Source of the DNA: Pedobacter ginsengisoli
GTDB lineage: Bacteria > Bacteroidota > Bacteroidia > Sphingobacteriales > Sphingobacteriaceae
Length of the DNA stretch: 64,000 nt
Assembly: GCF_030244015.1 (NCBI RefSeq)
Contig: NZ_JASSYX010000003.1
Span: forward strand, 1,086,635 to 1,150,634
Reading direction: 5' to 3'
The notes beneath the pieces are model-generated. The model was not told the origin of the DNA, searched no databases, and was given only the letters and a program-made list of their open reading frames with translations. Each line of letters opens with the position of its first letter. Within the stretch, counting starts at the first letter, position 1. This document shows positions 53,540 to 62,991 of this stretch, piece by piece. Position numbers and translations under genes: made by a program.

Positions 53540-55720
53540 ATGCATCTTCCAAAAATAAACATCCCTAAAAAATACATTAAGATTGGCGCATGGGCCTTAG
53601 GGATATTTTTTGTGCTTTGTGTAATATTTGGTACGGTTGCTTACAGCAAAAGAGAAGCATTATTAAAAAAAATGATGTCCAAAGCTATTTTAAAGGCAGA
53701 TGAAGATTTTGGACTTCAGGTAAAAATTGCTGAGGCCGGATTTACCGGTTTGAGTATGGTACACATGAAAAATATTTCCGTTGTGCCTAAAGACAGGGAT
53801 ACGCTCACAACGATCAGCGACATGACGGTCGGTGTCAAGCTATGGCCTTTGATTTTCGGTGATGTCAAATTGTCACAGGTGATTTTGAACACAGGATCGG
53901 TGAATGTAGTATTCAAAGATTCTCTGAGCAACCTGGATTTCATACTAAAACGCAAAAAAAAGAACAACAGGGAGTCAAAATCGAAAATAGATCTTGGGGA
54001 TCTGGCACACAACCTCTTAAATCAGCTGCTCTATAAGATTCCGGACGACATGGAAGTGAAAAACCTCATACTTTCGGTAAATGACAATGATACTGCAAGA
54101 ATTAAGTTTTTTACCCGCGATGCAACGATAGTTGACGGGGAGTTGAAGTCTGTGATCATTGTAAACGATAATGCCGCAACATGGCACCTGAACGGAACTT
54201 TAAACCCTGGAAGCAAGCAGCTCGACATTATGCTGTTTGCTGACAACAAGCCGGTAGAACTGCCTTATCTGAATCATAAACTGAATACAAAATTTAGTTT
54301 CGATACGGTCAGGACCCAGATGAAAAATGCCGGTTACAGCGGTGACGATTTTAAGATTGAGGGTTCCTGGTCGATAAAAAATCTTTTGATCAACCACCCC
54401 AAAATAGCCGCCAATGATATTGTTATTCCGGATGCAAAAATAGATGCAGATGTATTGATAGGACCAAATTACGTGGCTCTCGACAGCTCATCGACTGTGT
54501 TCCTCAAGCAGGCCTCTGTACATCCGTACCTGAAGTATACCTTATCGCCTAATAAAATCTATGAAGTGAAACTGCTCGCTCCCGAACAGGATGCCCAACA
54601 ATTATTGAATTCATTTCCGATAGGGCTGTTTGAATCCCTGGAGGGCTTAAAGGTTAGTGGTAAGATCAGGTATGACCTCTCTTTTTATCTGGATAGCGCC
54701 ATGCCCGATAGTGTTAAGTTTTATTCGGGCCTGACGCCGACTAATTTTAAGATCCTGAAATGGGGCAAAACTAATTTGCAAAAAATCAACAAAGAGTTCA
54801 TTTACACGCCCTATGAACGTGGAAAACCTATGCGAAACATTGTGATCGGGCCTTCTAATCCAAATTTTACCCCTTTATCGGAGGTGTCAAGTAATTTTAA
54901 GAATGCAATTCTGACTTCTGAAGATCCTTCTTTCTTTACACACAAGGGATTTGTTCAGGAGTCTATCCGTAAATCCTTTGCCGTAAATTTTAAAGAGAAA
55001 CGCTTTGTAAGAGGGGGCAGCACGATATCCATGCAACTCGTAAAGAATGCTTTTTTAAGCCGTCAAAAGACACTGGCCCGTAAAGCGGAAGAAATCTTAA
55101 TTGTCTGGCTGATAGAAAATAATCACCTCATCAGCAAAAATAGGATGCTTGAAGTTTATTTCAATATTATCGAAATGGGCCAAAATGTATATGGGATCGG
55201 AGAAGCCACAAGACATTATTTTGGAAAAACTCCTGCTGAGCTGAATATCGGGGAGGGCATTTTCCTGGCCAATATTGTTCCGCGGCCAAAGATTGCATTG
55301 TATAAGTTCAGAGGAGATGGCGGGCTTAAGGATTATCTTTATCCTTATTTCAGGTACATCGGAAACATTATGGCACGACGTGGTCTTACTCCTCCGGACA
55401 GTTCCGGATATGGATTTTACAACGTACATCTACGTGAGGGTCTTAGGCAATATTTGCTGCCTGATTCCGCAGAGATAGATACCAATTCCTTTGATTCGGA
55501 AGACCCGCTGCCTGCGATCGAAACACAGGATGAGTCCAAAACTCTTTTTGACAGGCTTTTCGGAGGTCCAAAAAAAGACACTATACCGAAAATAACGATC
55601 ACATCTGATACTGTAAGGAAGAAGACACGCAAAGAACTTAGACAGGAACGAAGAGAGCAGCGAAAGAGAGAGCAGGAATTACAAGAGGCTCTGGACAAGC
55701 AGAAAAAGGAACAACCTTAA
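53540..55720 (+). CDS. GT51 peptidoglycan glycosyltransferase without transpeptidase, AsmA-like front
   Basis: 726 residues. One N-terminal membrane helix (IGAWALGIFFVLCVIFGTVA), then about 400 residues of beta-rich AsmA/DUF3971-like sequence, then the GT51 glycosyltransferase at residues 430-620: LTSEDPSFFTHKGF (catalytic Glu), RGGSTISMQLVKNAF, and LEVYFNIIEMGQNVYGIGEA. There is no transpeptidase domain; the tail is a short charged coiled region (RKKTRKELRQERREQRKREQ). It polymerises lipid II into glycan strands. The unusual AsmA-like front sits in the periplasm. Confidence 0.9.
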   Translation: MHLPKINIPKKYIKIGAWALGIFFVLCVIFGTVAYSKREALLKKMMSKAILKADEDFGLQVKIAEAGFTGLSMVHMKNISVVPKDRDTLTTISDMTVGVKLWPLIFGDVKLSQVILNTGSVNVVFKDSLSNLDFILKRKKKNNRESKSKIDLGDLAHNLLNQLLYKIPDDMEVKNLILSVNDNDTARIKFFTRDATIVDGELKSVIIVNDNAATWHLNGTLNPGSKQLDIMLFADNKPVELPYLNHKLNTKFSFDTVRTQMKNAGYSGDDFKIEGSWSIKNLLINHPKIAANDIVIPDAKIDADVLIGPNYVALDSSSTVFLKQASVHPYLKYTLSPNKIYEVKLLAPEQDAQQLLNSFPIGLFESLEGLKVSGKIRYDLSFYLDSAMPDSVKFYSGLTPTNFKILKWGKTNLQKINKEFIYTPYERGKPMRNIVIGPSNPNFTPLSEVSSNFKNAILTSEDPSFFTHKGFVQESIRKSFAVNFKEKRFVRGGSTISMQLVKNAFLSRQKTLARKAEEILIVWLIENNHLISKNRMLEVYFNIIEMGQNVYGIGEATRHYFGKTPAELNIGEGIFLANIVPRPKIALYKFRGDGGLKDYLYPYFRYIGNIMARRGLTPPDSSGYGFYNVHLREGLRQYLLPDSAEIDTNSFDSEDPLPAIETQDESKTLFDRLFGGPKKDTIPKITITSDTVRKKTRKELRQERREQRKREQELQEALDKQKKEQP

Positions 55721-55729
55721 TCTATTCTA

Positions 55730-56281
55730 ATGAATAAAATTCAAATAGCAGGGAAGGAGTTTGAAATACTGCTCGAAAATGATCAGATCAGCAAAAGGAC
55801 ACGCTTAATCGCCATTCAGATAGATGTTGATTATGAGTCGCGCTGCCCTGTTTTTATAGGTGTTTTAGACGGTAGTTTCATTTTTATGGCAGATCTCTTA
55901 AAGGAAATACATGTTTCTTGTGAGATCGGATTTATAAAGGTCTCTTCCTATAGCGGCACGGAAAGCACCGGAAAGGTTAAAAAAATCTTTGGTCTGCCTG
56001 AATATCTTCACAATCGTGACGTCATCGTGGTAGAAGATATAGTGGACACCGGGCTTACGCTGAACTACATTCTGACAGAAATCCATAAACAAAAGCCGTC
56101 TTCAGTAACCGTTTGTACCTTGTTATTGAAGCCCGGCGCTTTGAAGACCAGGATTGAGGAGCCGGAGTATGTTGGCTTTGAGATCGGAAATGAGTTTGTA
56201 GTTGGGTATGGCCTGGATTATGATGGCCTGGGCAGAAACCTGAAAGATATTTACAGGTCCAAAACTGTTGCGGTTCCTTAG
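55730..56281 (+). CDS. hpt: hypoxanthine phosphoribosyltransferase
   Basis: 183 residues. The PRPP-binding motif VIVVEDIVDTGLTL, together with VGVLDGSFIFMADLL-like residues and the SSYSGTES loop, marks the Hpt/HGPRT family. It salvages hypoxanthine and guanine to IMP and GMP. Length is standard. Nine nt after the GT51 gene, so likely co-transcribed; no functional link is evident. Confidence 0.96.
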   Translation: MNKIQIAGKEFEILLENDQISKRTRLIAIQIDVDYESRCPVFIGVLDGSFIFMADLLKEIHVSCEIGFIKVSSYSGTESTGKVKKIFGLPEYLHNRDVIVVEDIVDTGLTLNYILTEIHKQKPSSVTVCTLLLKPGALKTRIEEPEYVGFEIGNEFVVGYGLDYDGLGRNLKDIYRSKTVAVP

Positions 56282-56334
56282 CCTTAATGCAATATTTTTT
56301 TCTCAATTTTGCAAAAACATATATTTAACTAACA

Positions 56335-56994
56335 ATGACCATACACAAAGAAGGTTATACCACCATCGCATTATCCCTGCTTTTCATTTTTATATTAAAT
56401 GCATTTATCGATTATAAATTCGCGGATATCGCATGGTTAAGGTGGTTAGTCTACATATTCTCTCTTGCACTATTTGTCATTGTCCTTCAGTTTTTCAGGA
56501 ACCCAAGCCGTTCTTTTACTTCAGGTGATCGTCTGGTGATCTGTCCGGCAGACGGAAAAGTTGTGGTTATCGAGGAAACAGAAGAGCCTGAATATTTTAA
56601 AGACAAAAGGCTGCAGGTATCTATATTTATGTCACCTGTTAATGTTCATATCAACAGAAATCCTATTTCGGGGGTTGTTAAATTTTTCAAGTATCATCCC
56701 GGAAAATATCTGGCTGCCTGGAATCCTAAATCCTCTACCGAAAACGAGCGCACAACTGTAGTTGTTGAGCATAAAAATGGCACCCCGGTATTGTTCCGGC
56801 AAATCGCTGGAGCTCTTGCCAGAAGGATTGTATGGTACGTTAAAGAGGGTGATGTTGTTGAACAGGGCAAAGAATTCGGTTTCATTAAATTTGGATCAAG
56901 GGTAGACATATTCCTGCCATTGGGAACTAAGGTTAACCTCGAGCTAAATCAGGTAGTAAAGGGAGGCATTACCGTTTTGGCTGAACTGGCTTAA
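56335..56994 (+). CDS. psd: phosphatidylserine decarboxylase
   Basis: 219 residues of the short archaeal/bacteroidal type. Two membrane segments near the N-terminus (TIALSLLFIFILNAF and WLVYIFSLALFVIVLQFF), FRNPSR, the CPADGKVVVIEE and MSPVNVHINRNPISG motifs, and the pyruvoyl-forming serine in IKFGSRVDIFLP. It makes phosphatidylethanolamine at the inner membrane after self-cleavage. Convergent with mscS by 4 nt. Confidence 0.95.
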   Translation: MTIHKEGYTTIALSLLFIFILNAFIDYKFADIAWLRWLVYIFSLALFVIVLQFFRNPSRSFTSGDRLVICPADGKVVVIEETEEPEYFKDKRLQVSIFMSPVNVHINRNPISGVVKFFKYHPGKYLAAWNPKSSTENERTTVVVEHKNGTPVLFRQIAGALARRIVWYVKEGDVVEQGKEFGFIKFGSRVDIFLPLGTKVNLELNQVVKGGITVLAELA

Positions 56995-58109
56995 CCTGAG
57001 GCGTTTTTGCTGTCAGTGATGGACCGTTGTGTCGGGTAGGCAAAATTTGATCCATACTGTTCGACGATTTCAATCAATTTAAAATTGATTTCTTCCTTTA
57101 CAGTGACATACTCATTGTGCTCCATGTTTATGACCAGGTATAGCACCTGGACATTTAATCCTGAATCTCCAAAATTATCAAGAGTTGCGTAGCCGTCTCT
57201 TGTATTTGGATTGCTGGTCAAATAATTATTAATGGCTCCCAGTATTTTCCTTATGTCTTCAGCCTTTGTCTCATAGGTAAGTCCTATATGAAAATTTACC
57301 CGTCTGAAATCCCTTAGGGTTACATTTTCCAGCACGCCATCAATCATCGCTCTGTTTGGTATTACGATGGTTGTTTTGTCTGGGCTGGTTAGCCATGTGC
57401 TCCTGAAGCCGACCTTTTGAATGGTACCTTCGATGCCGTCGACTTTAACGACATCCCCTACTGTGAATGGTTTATCTAAAAATATAGTGAAAGAGCCAAT
57501 CAGGTTCTCTAAGCTTTCTTTGGCCGCCAGAGCAATTGCAATACCGCCAATCCCAAGGCCTGTAATCAGTGTGAGCACATTAATTTCAAATACAAATCCT
57601 AAAAGCACGAAAAAACCCATAAAGCAAATGAGTGTTTTGGTCAGCTCCTTTAAAAATGGGATTAACTGATCGTCCGCCTTATTTGAGGTTAAGGATGCTC
57701 TGTATTTTAAAACATGTGCAATAAAATCGATTATCCTTAAAATGATCCAGAATACAGAAAGAATAATCAAAAATAGAAATATTTTATCAATAAAATCTCC
57801 TATTGTGATGTTGAGCTTAGGTTTCAGGCGGTGCCATACCACGACATCAAGTGGGTATTTCAGTTGGTTTATGGCAATATAAAAGGTGCAAAATGTAATG
57901 AACGATTCGATTGGTTTTAAAAGCAGGGAAACAAATGTATCGTCGTTGATATCCCGTGCAAATTTTTTGAAAACGGTGAAAAGCAGCAGGCTCATCAAGC
58001 GGGATACAATTCGTTTGAAAATCAATCCTAATAAAATAAACCCAGCTAAAAAGCAATATTGTTTTACTGTATTGCCCCAAAATATTTGTTCAAAAATGTT
58101 ATTTTCCAT
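56991..58109 (-). CDS. MscS-family mechanosensitive channel
   Basis: 372 residues. Four to five membrane spans, the last with the pore helix pattern LGIGGIAIALAAKESLENLI, followed by the beta domain (FTVGDVVKVDGIEGTIQKVG) and C-terminal alpha/beta domain. It releases solutes upon osmotic down-shock. Longer than the smallest MscS by the additional N-terminal helices. Convergent with psd. Confidence 0.93.
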   Translation of the reverse strand: MENNIFEQIFWGNTVKQYCFLAGFILLGLIFKRIVSRLMSLLLFTVFKKFARDINDDTFVSLLLKPIESFITFCTFYIAINQLKYPLDVVVWHRLKPKLNITIGDFIDKIFLFLIILSVFWIILRIIDFIAHVLKYRASLTSNKADDQLIPFLKELTKTLICFMGFFVLLGFVFEINVLTLITGLGIGGIAIALAAKESLENLIGSFTIFLDKPFTVGDVVKVDGIEGTIQKVGFRSTWLTSPDKTTIVIPNRAMIDGVLENVTLRDFRRVNFHIGLTYETKAEDIRKILGAINNYLTSNPNTRDGYATLDNFGDSGLNVQVLYLVINMEHNEYVTVKEEINFKLIEIVEQYGSNFAYPTQRSITDSKNASG

Positions 58110-58170
58110 ATGACTGAGTCAATTGTTTAATGTGGTTTGCTGTTCTACAGCGCCTGTGAAAAATATGCAC

Positions 58171-58204
58171 AAAAAAACCTCCCGGGTTTAAATCCCTGGA
58201 GGTT
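58171..58204 (-). terminator. rplS terminator
   Basis: AACCTCC pairs with GGAGGTT (58176-58182 / 58198-58204) with inner GGG/CCC; on the minus strand a run of seven T's follows. Located 24 nt after the rplS stop. Confidence 0.9.
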
Positions 58205-58227
58205 AATATTGTTTAGAGTTTAATAAT

Positions 58228-58575
58228 TTAGACTCTTTTAGATTTGATACGGGCTGCTTTACCAGTTAACTCGCGCAGGTAGAATAATTTTGATCTGCGC
58301 ACTTTACCGTGACTGTTTACTTCAATTTTAGCGATGTTTGGAGAATTGATCGGGAAGATACGTTCAACACCAACACCATTAGACATTTTACGAACGGTAA
58401 ATGTTTCATTAGCGCCAACACTATTGCGCTGTAACACTACTCCCTGGTAAATCTGAATACGTTCTTTATTACCTTCGCGAATTTTATAGTGAACACTCAC
58501 TGTATCTCCTGATTTGAATGCAGGAAACTCATTTTTTGCGATTACCTGCTCTTCAACAAATTTTACTAAATCCAT
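58228..58575 (-). CDS. rplS: 50S ribosomal protein L19
   Basis: 115 residues. The conserved [20 protein letters not shown] and the C-terminal [20 protein letters not shown] are typical of L19, which sits at the 30S-50S interface. Length is usual. In most bacteria rplS is next to trmD; here three small genes (58716-59849) lie between them, so it must have its own promoter. Confidence 0.98.
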   Translation of the reverse strand: MDLVKFVEEQVIAKNEFPAFKSGDTVSVHYKIREGNKERIQIYQGVVLQRNSVGANETFTVRKMSNGVGVERIFPINSPNIAKIEVNSHGKVRRSKLFYLRELTGKAARIKSKRV

Positions 58576-58715
58576 GATTTTAAGCTATTAAGCCGACTTT
58601 TTATTGTTTAAAATCGGACTGCAATATTAAGGATTTTATTTTATAAAAAAAAGTGAATTTTATTTTTTTCCACATTCTTTATTATTTCCACAAATTCCGT
58701 GTGTTGAGACGGCAT

Positions 58716-59021
58716 TCAATTTAAAGGTTTCTGATCATCTCCGGGTCTGGCTTTTGACTCTCTTATCAGTACGTCTAAGCTTTTGGATTCGATTGGAAAA
58801 TTGACAAGTCCCCCTTCTCTTAATTTAAACTGCTTTTCTAATTTTCTCACTAATAAATAAGGAATGTCTGCCTTATCTCCAATATTTATCTTTCTGTAAT
58901 TGTGAAAAGTATTAAACGAGATACCCAGTTCTTCAGGAATAATTTTTAATGCCGCTTTATATTCTGGCAAGTTCAATTTATTCATTTCCTCGTCTATTTT
59001 ATATTTTCTTTGCTTTTTCAT
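58716..59021 (-). CDS. small DNA-binding-like protein, tandem paralog 1
   Basis: 101 residues. The centre IPEELGISFNTFHNYRKINI with DIPYLLVRKLEKQFKL is very like the next gene and looks like an HTH of the XRE/Cro type (helix-turn-helix spacing GIS-NTFHNYR). No other domain. Role unknown. It lies 34 nt downstream of its paralog, with which it must be co-transcribed. Confidence 0.6.
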   Translation of the reverse strand: MKKQRKYKIDEEMNKLNLPEYKAALKIIPEELGISFNTFHNYRKINIGDKADIPYLLVRKLEKQFKLREGGLVNFPIESKSLDVLIRESKARPGDDQKPLN

Positions 59022-59055
59022 GTAATTAAATTGATTAGGATAGAATAAGTTATTT

Positions 59056-59364
59056 TTATCTGATTCTTCTTTTTGGTTCTTTCGCCGAAAGCTCTTTAAA
59101 CGAGCTTCCTTTGATGATCTTATTTAACAATTCACCCACTTTAAGCTCGAAAAATATTTCGAATCTCAGAACCTTTTCATGGGGAATATCCTGCCGGTCG
59201 TTTATAAGGATATTCCGATAATTGTGAAAGGTATTAAGCGAAATCCCGATCTGTCTTGGAATCCACCTCACTGCCTCTCTGTGTTCATTCATGTTCATCT
59301 TTAATAAACAATCGTTGATCTTGTATTTCCTCAGATCTCCATCTTTAATTGTCTTTTTCTTCAT
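59056..59364 (-). CDS. small DNA-binding-like protein, tandem paralog 2
   Basis: 102 residues. The segment WIPRQIGISLNTFHNYRNIL and DIPHEKVLRFEIFFELKVGE is clearly homologous to the neighbour gene (close to half of aligned residues identical by eye). Duplication in tandem followed by divergence is the simplest reading. It is divergent from the HTH gene at 59490, leaving 125 bp between starts. Confidence 0.6.
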   Translation of the reverse strand: MKKKTIKDGDLRKYKINDCLLKMNMNEHREAVRWIPRQIGISLNTFHNYRNILINDRQDIPHEKVLRFEIFFELKVGELLNKIIKGSSFKELSAKEPKRRIR

Positions 59365-59489
59365 TCCTGTTTAATTTTAAATATTAAATTATACTTACTT
59401 TTATAAAATAAATATGGGCAACACCATAATATTTTAGTGCAAAATTACTTAATTTTTTATGGAAAATCAAATTACAACCTAATTTTTTT

Positions 59490-59849
59490 ATGCATTTAAA
59501 AAATATTGTCGACGGAATTCTTAAAGAAAAAAGCAGGCCCATGAGCTGGCTTGCCGACGAAATGGGAAAAACCTTCGACGGACTCAAACTCAGCCTTGTA
59601 AAAGGCTCGATAAAGTATAATGACATTATAGAAATGGCAAAGACGCTGGAGGTCTCACCTGCTGTTTTTTTCCAAACAGAAACCGTTTATGCAGACTATC
59701 ATAACGGAGGATCTGTTTTGGCAGAAACCAAAGAAAATTATGGAGATTTAAAAGGTAACTTAAAGAATTGCAAAGAGATGCTGGCTGCTTTAAAGGATCA
59801 GCTCAAAGATAAAGAAATGATCATTTCTCTTTTAAATAAGGAGGCTTAA
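59490..59849 (+). CDS. small HTH-like protein with coiled-coil C-terminus
   Basis: 119 residues. [20 protein letters not shown] and the later [20 protein letters not shown] form an XRE-like helix-turn-helix (residues 16-65); the C-terminus is a charged coiled coil ([20 protein letters not shown]). It is divergent from the two paralogs and convergent with trmD, overlapping its end by 4 nt. Its arrangement recalls small phage or toxin-antitoxin regulators, but nothing else of a phage is present. Confidence 0.65.
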   Translation: MHLKNIVDGILKEKSRPMSWLADEMGKTFDGLKLSLVKGSIKYNDIIEMAKTLEVSPAVFFQTETVYADYHNGGSVLAETKENYGDLKGNLKNCKEMLAALKDQLKDKEMIISLLNKEA

Positions 59850-60523
59850 TCATTCAGCAGATCGGGGCGGCGATCCTGAGTCCGGATCAGGGCTTGTTCG
59901 TGTCTCCACTCATTAATTTTGGCTTCATGTCCACTTAACAGAACATCCGGCACCTTATGTCCGTTCCAGTCTGCAGGACGTGTATAGACCGGGGCATCCA
60001 GAAGGTCTCCCTGGAAGCTATCTGATAACGCAGACGTTTCGTCGTTAAGCACTCCGGGAATCAGTCTTATGATTGCGTCCACAATAACCGCGGCAGGCAA
60101 CTCTCCTCCAGACAGAACATAGTCCCCGATTGAAATTTCTCTCGTCACAAACAGATCTCTTATCCTTTGGTCTATGCCCTTATAATGACCGCAAAGGATC
60201 ATTATGTTTTTCTTGCCGGAAAGTTCATTGGCGATGGTTTGATTAAAGGTTTTTCCGTCCGGGCTCATAAATATGATTTCGTCATATTCCCGTTCCGACT
60301 TTAATTCTGCGATACATTTTGCAAATGGCTCAATTGACATGACCATGCCGCTGCCTCCTCCGTAGGGGTAATCATCTACACTTTTCTGTTTGTTGGCGGC
60401 ATAATCTCTCAAATTATGAACAAAGATCTCAGCAATGCCCTTTTTCTGTGCTCTGAGTAATATAGAGTGAGCAAAGGGACTATCCAAAAGGTCTGGTAAC
60501 ACAGTTATAATGTCAAAACGCAT
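59846..60523 (-). CDS. trmD: tRNA (guanine37-N1)-methyltransferase
   Basis: 225 residues. The SPOUT-knot signatures [25 protein letters not shown] and [20 protein letters not shown] are complete, and the C-terminal WRHEQAL is the tRNA-contact helix. It makes m1G37 next to the anticodon and guards against frameshifts. Downstream of rimM by 17 nt. Confidence 0.97.
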   Translation of the reverse strand: MRFDIITVLPDLLDSPFAHSILLRAQKKGIAEIFVHNLRDYAANKQKSVDDYPYGGGSGMVMSIEPFAKCIAELKSEREYDEIIFMSPDGKTFNQTIANELSGKKNIMILCGHYKGIDQRIRDLFVTREISIGDYVLSGGELPAAVIVDAIIRLIPGVLNDETSALSDSFQGDLLDAPVYTRPADWNGHKVPDVLLSGHEAKINEWRHEQALIRTQDRRPDLLND

Positions 60524-60540
60524 ATTGCAAAGATAAGGAT

Positions 60541-61110
60541 TTAAGGGTTGATGTAAATGTCTAACAGTCCATCGGGAAGATCTACAGTCAGCGTTCTTTC
60601 ATCTTCATCTATCTCGATAATCATATCGTCGTTCAGCGGAAATAATATCTCTGTCTTTTTATGAGAAATCGTGGCGACAAATTGCTGGGGGTACTCGTTA
60701 ACTTCAATGATCTCACCCAATTTTCCGTGGGTTTCATCAATAACGACAAACCCTTTCAAATCGTTGTAGTGGAAATCTTCGTCTGACCGGTCGGGCATTT
60801 TAGACAAAGGGAGGTATATTTTTTTCTTTAGCAAAGCCTGGGCTTTATCAATATGGTCTACATCTTCAAGATAAAGATTTCCTGTGTTATTGGAATGGAG
60901 CTTATATGACGAGACAAAGAACGGAACCATCTTTCCGTTGTGGTCAGCAAAAATCACATCCAGCTCTAACAGTTCGGGAGCGTCGTATTCAAAAAACAAT
61001 TGTATCTCCCCCTTTAAACCCTTGGTTTTTGTAATGTATCCGATATAAAATGCTTCTTCTATTTTCACTGCTTTTTGCTTTAGATTTAAAATAAGCCCGG
61101 CTAATTGCAT
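60541..61110 (-). CDS. rimM: ribosome maturation factor RimM
   Basis: 189 residues if started at the ATG at 61110; the family usually starts [17 protein letters not shown], which would be the GTG at 61068 (175 residues). The N-terminal beta barrel ([20 protein letters not shown]) and the C-terminal PRC-like barrel ([33 protein letters not shown]) are clear. It helps assemble the head of the 30S subunit. Between rpsP and trmD, as in most bacteria. Confidence 0.93.
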   Translation of the reverse strand: MQLAGLILNLKQKAVKIEEAFYIGYITKTKGLKGEIQLFFEYDAPELLELDVIFADHNGKMVPFFVSSYKLHSNNTGNLYLEDVDHIDKAQALLKKKIYLPLSKMPDRSDEDFHYNDLKGFVVIDETHGKLGEIIEVNEYPQQFVATISHKKTEILFPLNDDMIIEIDEDERTLTVDLPDGLLDIYINP

Positions 61111-61130
61111 TGTCTATTACCCATGACTTA

Positions 61131-61176
61131 AAAAGAAAATAGCGAAGGAGCATTTCTATGAAAGATCCTTCGCTAT
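61131..61176 (-). terminator. rpsP terminator or attenuator
   Basis: ATAGCGAAGGA (61139-61149) pairs perfectly with TCCTTCGCTAT (61166-61176), and on the minus strand TTTTCTTTTT follows. It lies between rpsP and rimM, so it may cut rimM/trmD expression relative to rpsP. Confidence 0.85.
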
Positions 61177-61196
61177 TCTACGGCACAATAAAGTTA

Positions 61197-61847
61197 CTAT
61201 GCGTTGTCTTCTTTGCTTTCTTCTGTTGCCGTTTCTTCAGCAGCAGGAGCTTCTTCGGTTGCAGCTTCAGCTACAGGGGCTTCTTCCACAGCCACAGTTT
61301 CTTCAGTCGCAGCCTCAGCTACAGGAGCCTCTTCTACAGCTGCAGTTTCTTCAACTGCAACTTCTTCTTCAGCTACAACTTCTTCTACCGGTGCATTTTT
61401 AATTGCAAGTGCAGCAGCACGATCAGCATTTTTCTTAGCCTCAGCAGCTAAAGCAGCTTTCTTAACATCATCTTTAGATTTAGTTAAGCTTTCTTTTTTG
61501 CCTTCAATTTTTTCACCTTTAGCACTCAGCCACTCTGCAAATTTAACTTCTGCCTGTTCTGCGGTTAAAGCACCTTTTTTAACACCGCCTTCTAAGTGTT
61601 TTTTGTACAAAACACCTTTGTAAGAAAGGATAGCGCGACAGGTATCCGTAGGCTCAGCACCTTTGTTTACCCAGTCTAAAGTTTTATCAAAATTAAGGTC
61701 GATGGTAGCAGGATTGGTATTTGGGTTATAAGAACCTAAACGCTCAATAAATTTACCATCTCTTGGTGAACGGGAATCCGCTACCACTACGTGGAAAAAA
61801 GGCTTGCCTTTTTTACCGAATCTTTGCAATCTGATTTTAGTTGCCAT
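61197..61847 (-). CDS. rpsP: 30S ribosomal protein S16 with long acidic-alanine repeat tail
   Basis: 216 residues. The first 80 are standard S16 ([40 protein letters not shown]). From about residue 120 on, the tail is a Lys/Ala helix and then Glu/Ala/Val repeats ([20 protein letters not shown], repeated with variations). S16 is usually 80-90 residues; extended tails are known in Bacteroidetes. The tail is disordered and strongly acidic, so it cannot be an RNA-binding part. Confidence 0.95.
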   Translation of the reverse strand: MATKIRLQRFGKKGKPFFHVVVADSRSPRDGKFIERLGSYNPNTNPATIDLNFDKTLDWVNKGAEPTDTCRAILSYKGVLYKKHLEGGVKKGALTAEQAEVKFAEWLSAKGEKIEGKKESLTKSKDDVKKAALAAEAKKNADRAAALAIKNAPVEEVVAEEEVAVEETAAVEEAPVAEAATEETVAVEEAPVAEAATEEAPAAEETATEESKEDNA

Positions 61848-61904
61848 TCTCTTTTATATTTATGTATTCAACATAGTTCCCGGAGCTTCGTGCTTGCGGG
61901 GTTG

Positions 61905-61935
61905 CAAAAGTAAGTAAAATACTAATGATTAACAA
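61905..61935 (-). promoter_or_regulatory. rpsP promoter
   Basis: Reading the minus strand: TTG (61935-61933), exactly 20 nt, TACTTTTG (61912-61905), a full match to the Bacteroidetes consensus. It stands 57 nt before the ATG. Confidence 0.75.
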
Positions 61936-62048
61936 GATGCAATAATTTTATCTTCATTTTGCTCAATTATATTCTTAAATGGGGATATTTGCGCCATCAA
62001 AACCAGGACAACACCTTTAGACAGAGCAATTGCCCTTTAAAATAAAAT

Positions 62049-62570
62049 ATGATGAGAATAGCGATAGACATGGATGAAGTGTTAGCCGATCCAATATATA
62101 AATTTATACAGCTTTACAACCGTGATTATGGTGTACCTCTTGACCTTATTCTTGAGCCTGGAAATGAAATTTATCAGCATGTTCCCGAACACGCAAAGGA
62201 TAAATGGTTTGATTACATTAATGAAGAAGGATTTTTTCGTGATCTGAAGCCCCTGGATGGAAGTATTGAAGCAGTAAAGAAACTCCAGGAGAAATACGAT
62301 GTTTATATCGTATCTGCTGCTATGGAATTCCGCAACTCACTTGTAGACAAATACGACTGGCTGGCGGAGCACTTCCCTTTCATCACCTGGAGAAACATTA
62401 TGTTTTGCGGAGACAAAATCGTTGATGTTGATGTGATGATTGACGACAGGGCAAAGAATTTCGTTGGCTTTAACGGCCGGAAACTCTTGTTCACGTCACC
62501 TCATAATCTGCTGCTTACCGACTATGAACGTGTCAATAATTGGCAGGAAGTATTGGACAAACTATTGTAA
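62049..62570 (+). CDS. 5'(3')-deoxyribonucleotidase (HAD family)
   Basis: 173 residues. The HAD motif IAIDMDEVLAD (nucleophile Asp and acid Asp), YIVSAAMEFRNS with motif II and the late DVDVMIDDRAKNF with acidic motif match the NT5C type. It dephosphorylates deoxynucleoside monophosphates. A start at 62052 (second Met) is also possible. Single gene. Confidence 0.9.
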   Translation: MMRIAIDMDEVLADPIYKFIQLYNRDYGVPLDLILEPGNEIYQHVPEHAKDKWFDYINEEGFFRDLKPLDGSIEAVKKLQEKYDVYIVSAAMEFRNSLVDKYDWLAEHFPFITWRNIMFCGDKIVDVDVMIDDRAKNFVGFNGRKLLFTSPHNLLLTDYERVNNWQEVLDKLL

Positions 62571-62613
62571 CATTCATTGCGAATTAACATCAAAGTATTA
62601 AAATTTATATAAG

Positions 62614-62934
62614 ATGTTAATTACAACAACCAATACAGTCGAAGGCAAAAAAGTAGTTAAGTACATTGGCCTGGTAAGTGGCGAAACCATTATTGGCGCC
62701 AATATTTTTAAAGATCTTTTCGCAGGCATACGTGATATCGTGGGCGGACGGTCAGGCTCTTATGAACAAGTCCTGCGGGAAGGAAAAAATACCGCAATTA
62801 ATGAGATGCAGCAATACGCCGCCGCCATGGGCGCCAATGCCATTATTGGCGTTGATCTGGATTATGAGACCGTCGGAAGCGGAGGAAGTATGCTTATGGT
62901 AGCCGCAACAGGCACAGCGGTAATTATTGAATAA
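62614..62934 (+). CDS. YbjQ (UPF0145) family protein
   Basis: 106 residues. TTNTVEGKKVVKYIGLVSGE and AMGANAIIGVDLDYETVGSG are the UPF0145/YbjQ signatures; the proteins form a pentameric, heavy-metal-binding-like fold of unknown job. Normal length. Alone between two hairpins. Confidence 0.9.
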   Translation: MLITTTNTVEGKKVVKYIGLVSGETIIGANIFKDLFAGIRDIVGGRSGSYEQVLREGKNTAINEMQQYAAAMGANAIIGVDLDYETVGSGGSMLMVAATGTAVIIE

Positions 62935-62936
62935 TT

Positions 62937-62972
62937 AAAAATGCCCCAAATGTCAGACGATTTTTGGGGCAT
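62937..62972. terminator. bidirectional terminator
   Basis: ATGCCCCAAA (62941-62950) pairs with TTTGGGGCAT (62963-62972), with A's before and T's after. It serves the convergent ybjQ-like and pfkA genes. Confidence 0.85.
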
Positions 62973-62991
62973 TCTATATCTGGTCTTTTAA

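Noticed and set aside
61158..61623. Plus-strand frames rich in Ser/Phe and Ser/Ala opposite rpsP
   Set aside because: Antisense of the Glu/Ala repeats of S16; repeats alone produce the long open frames.
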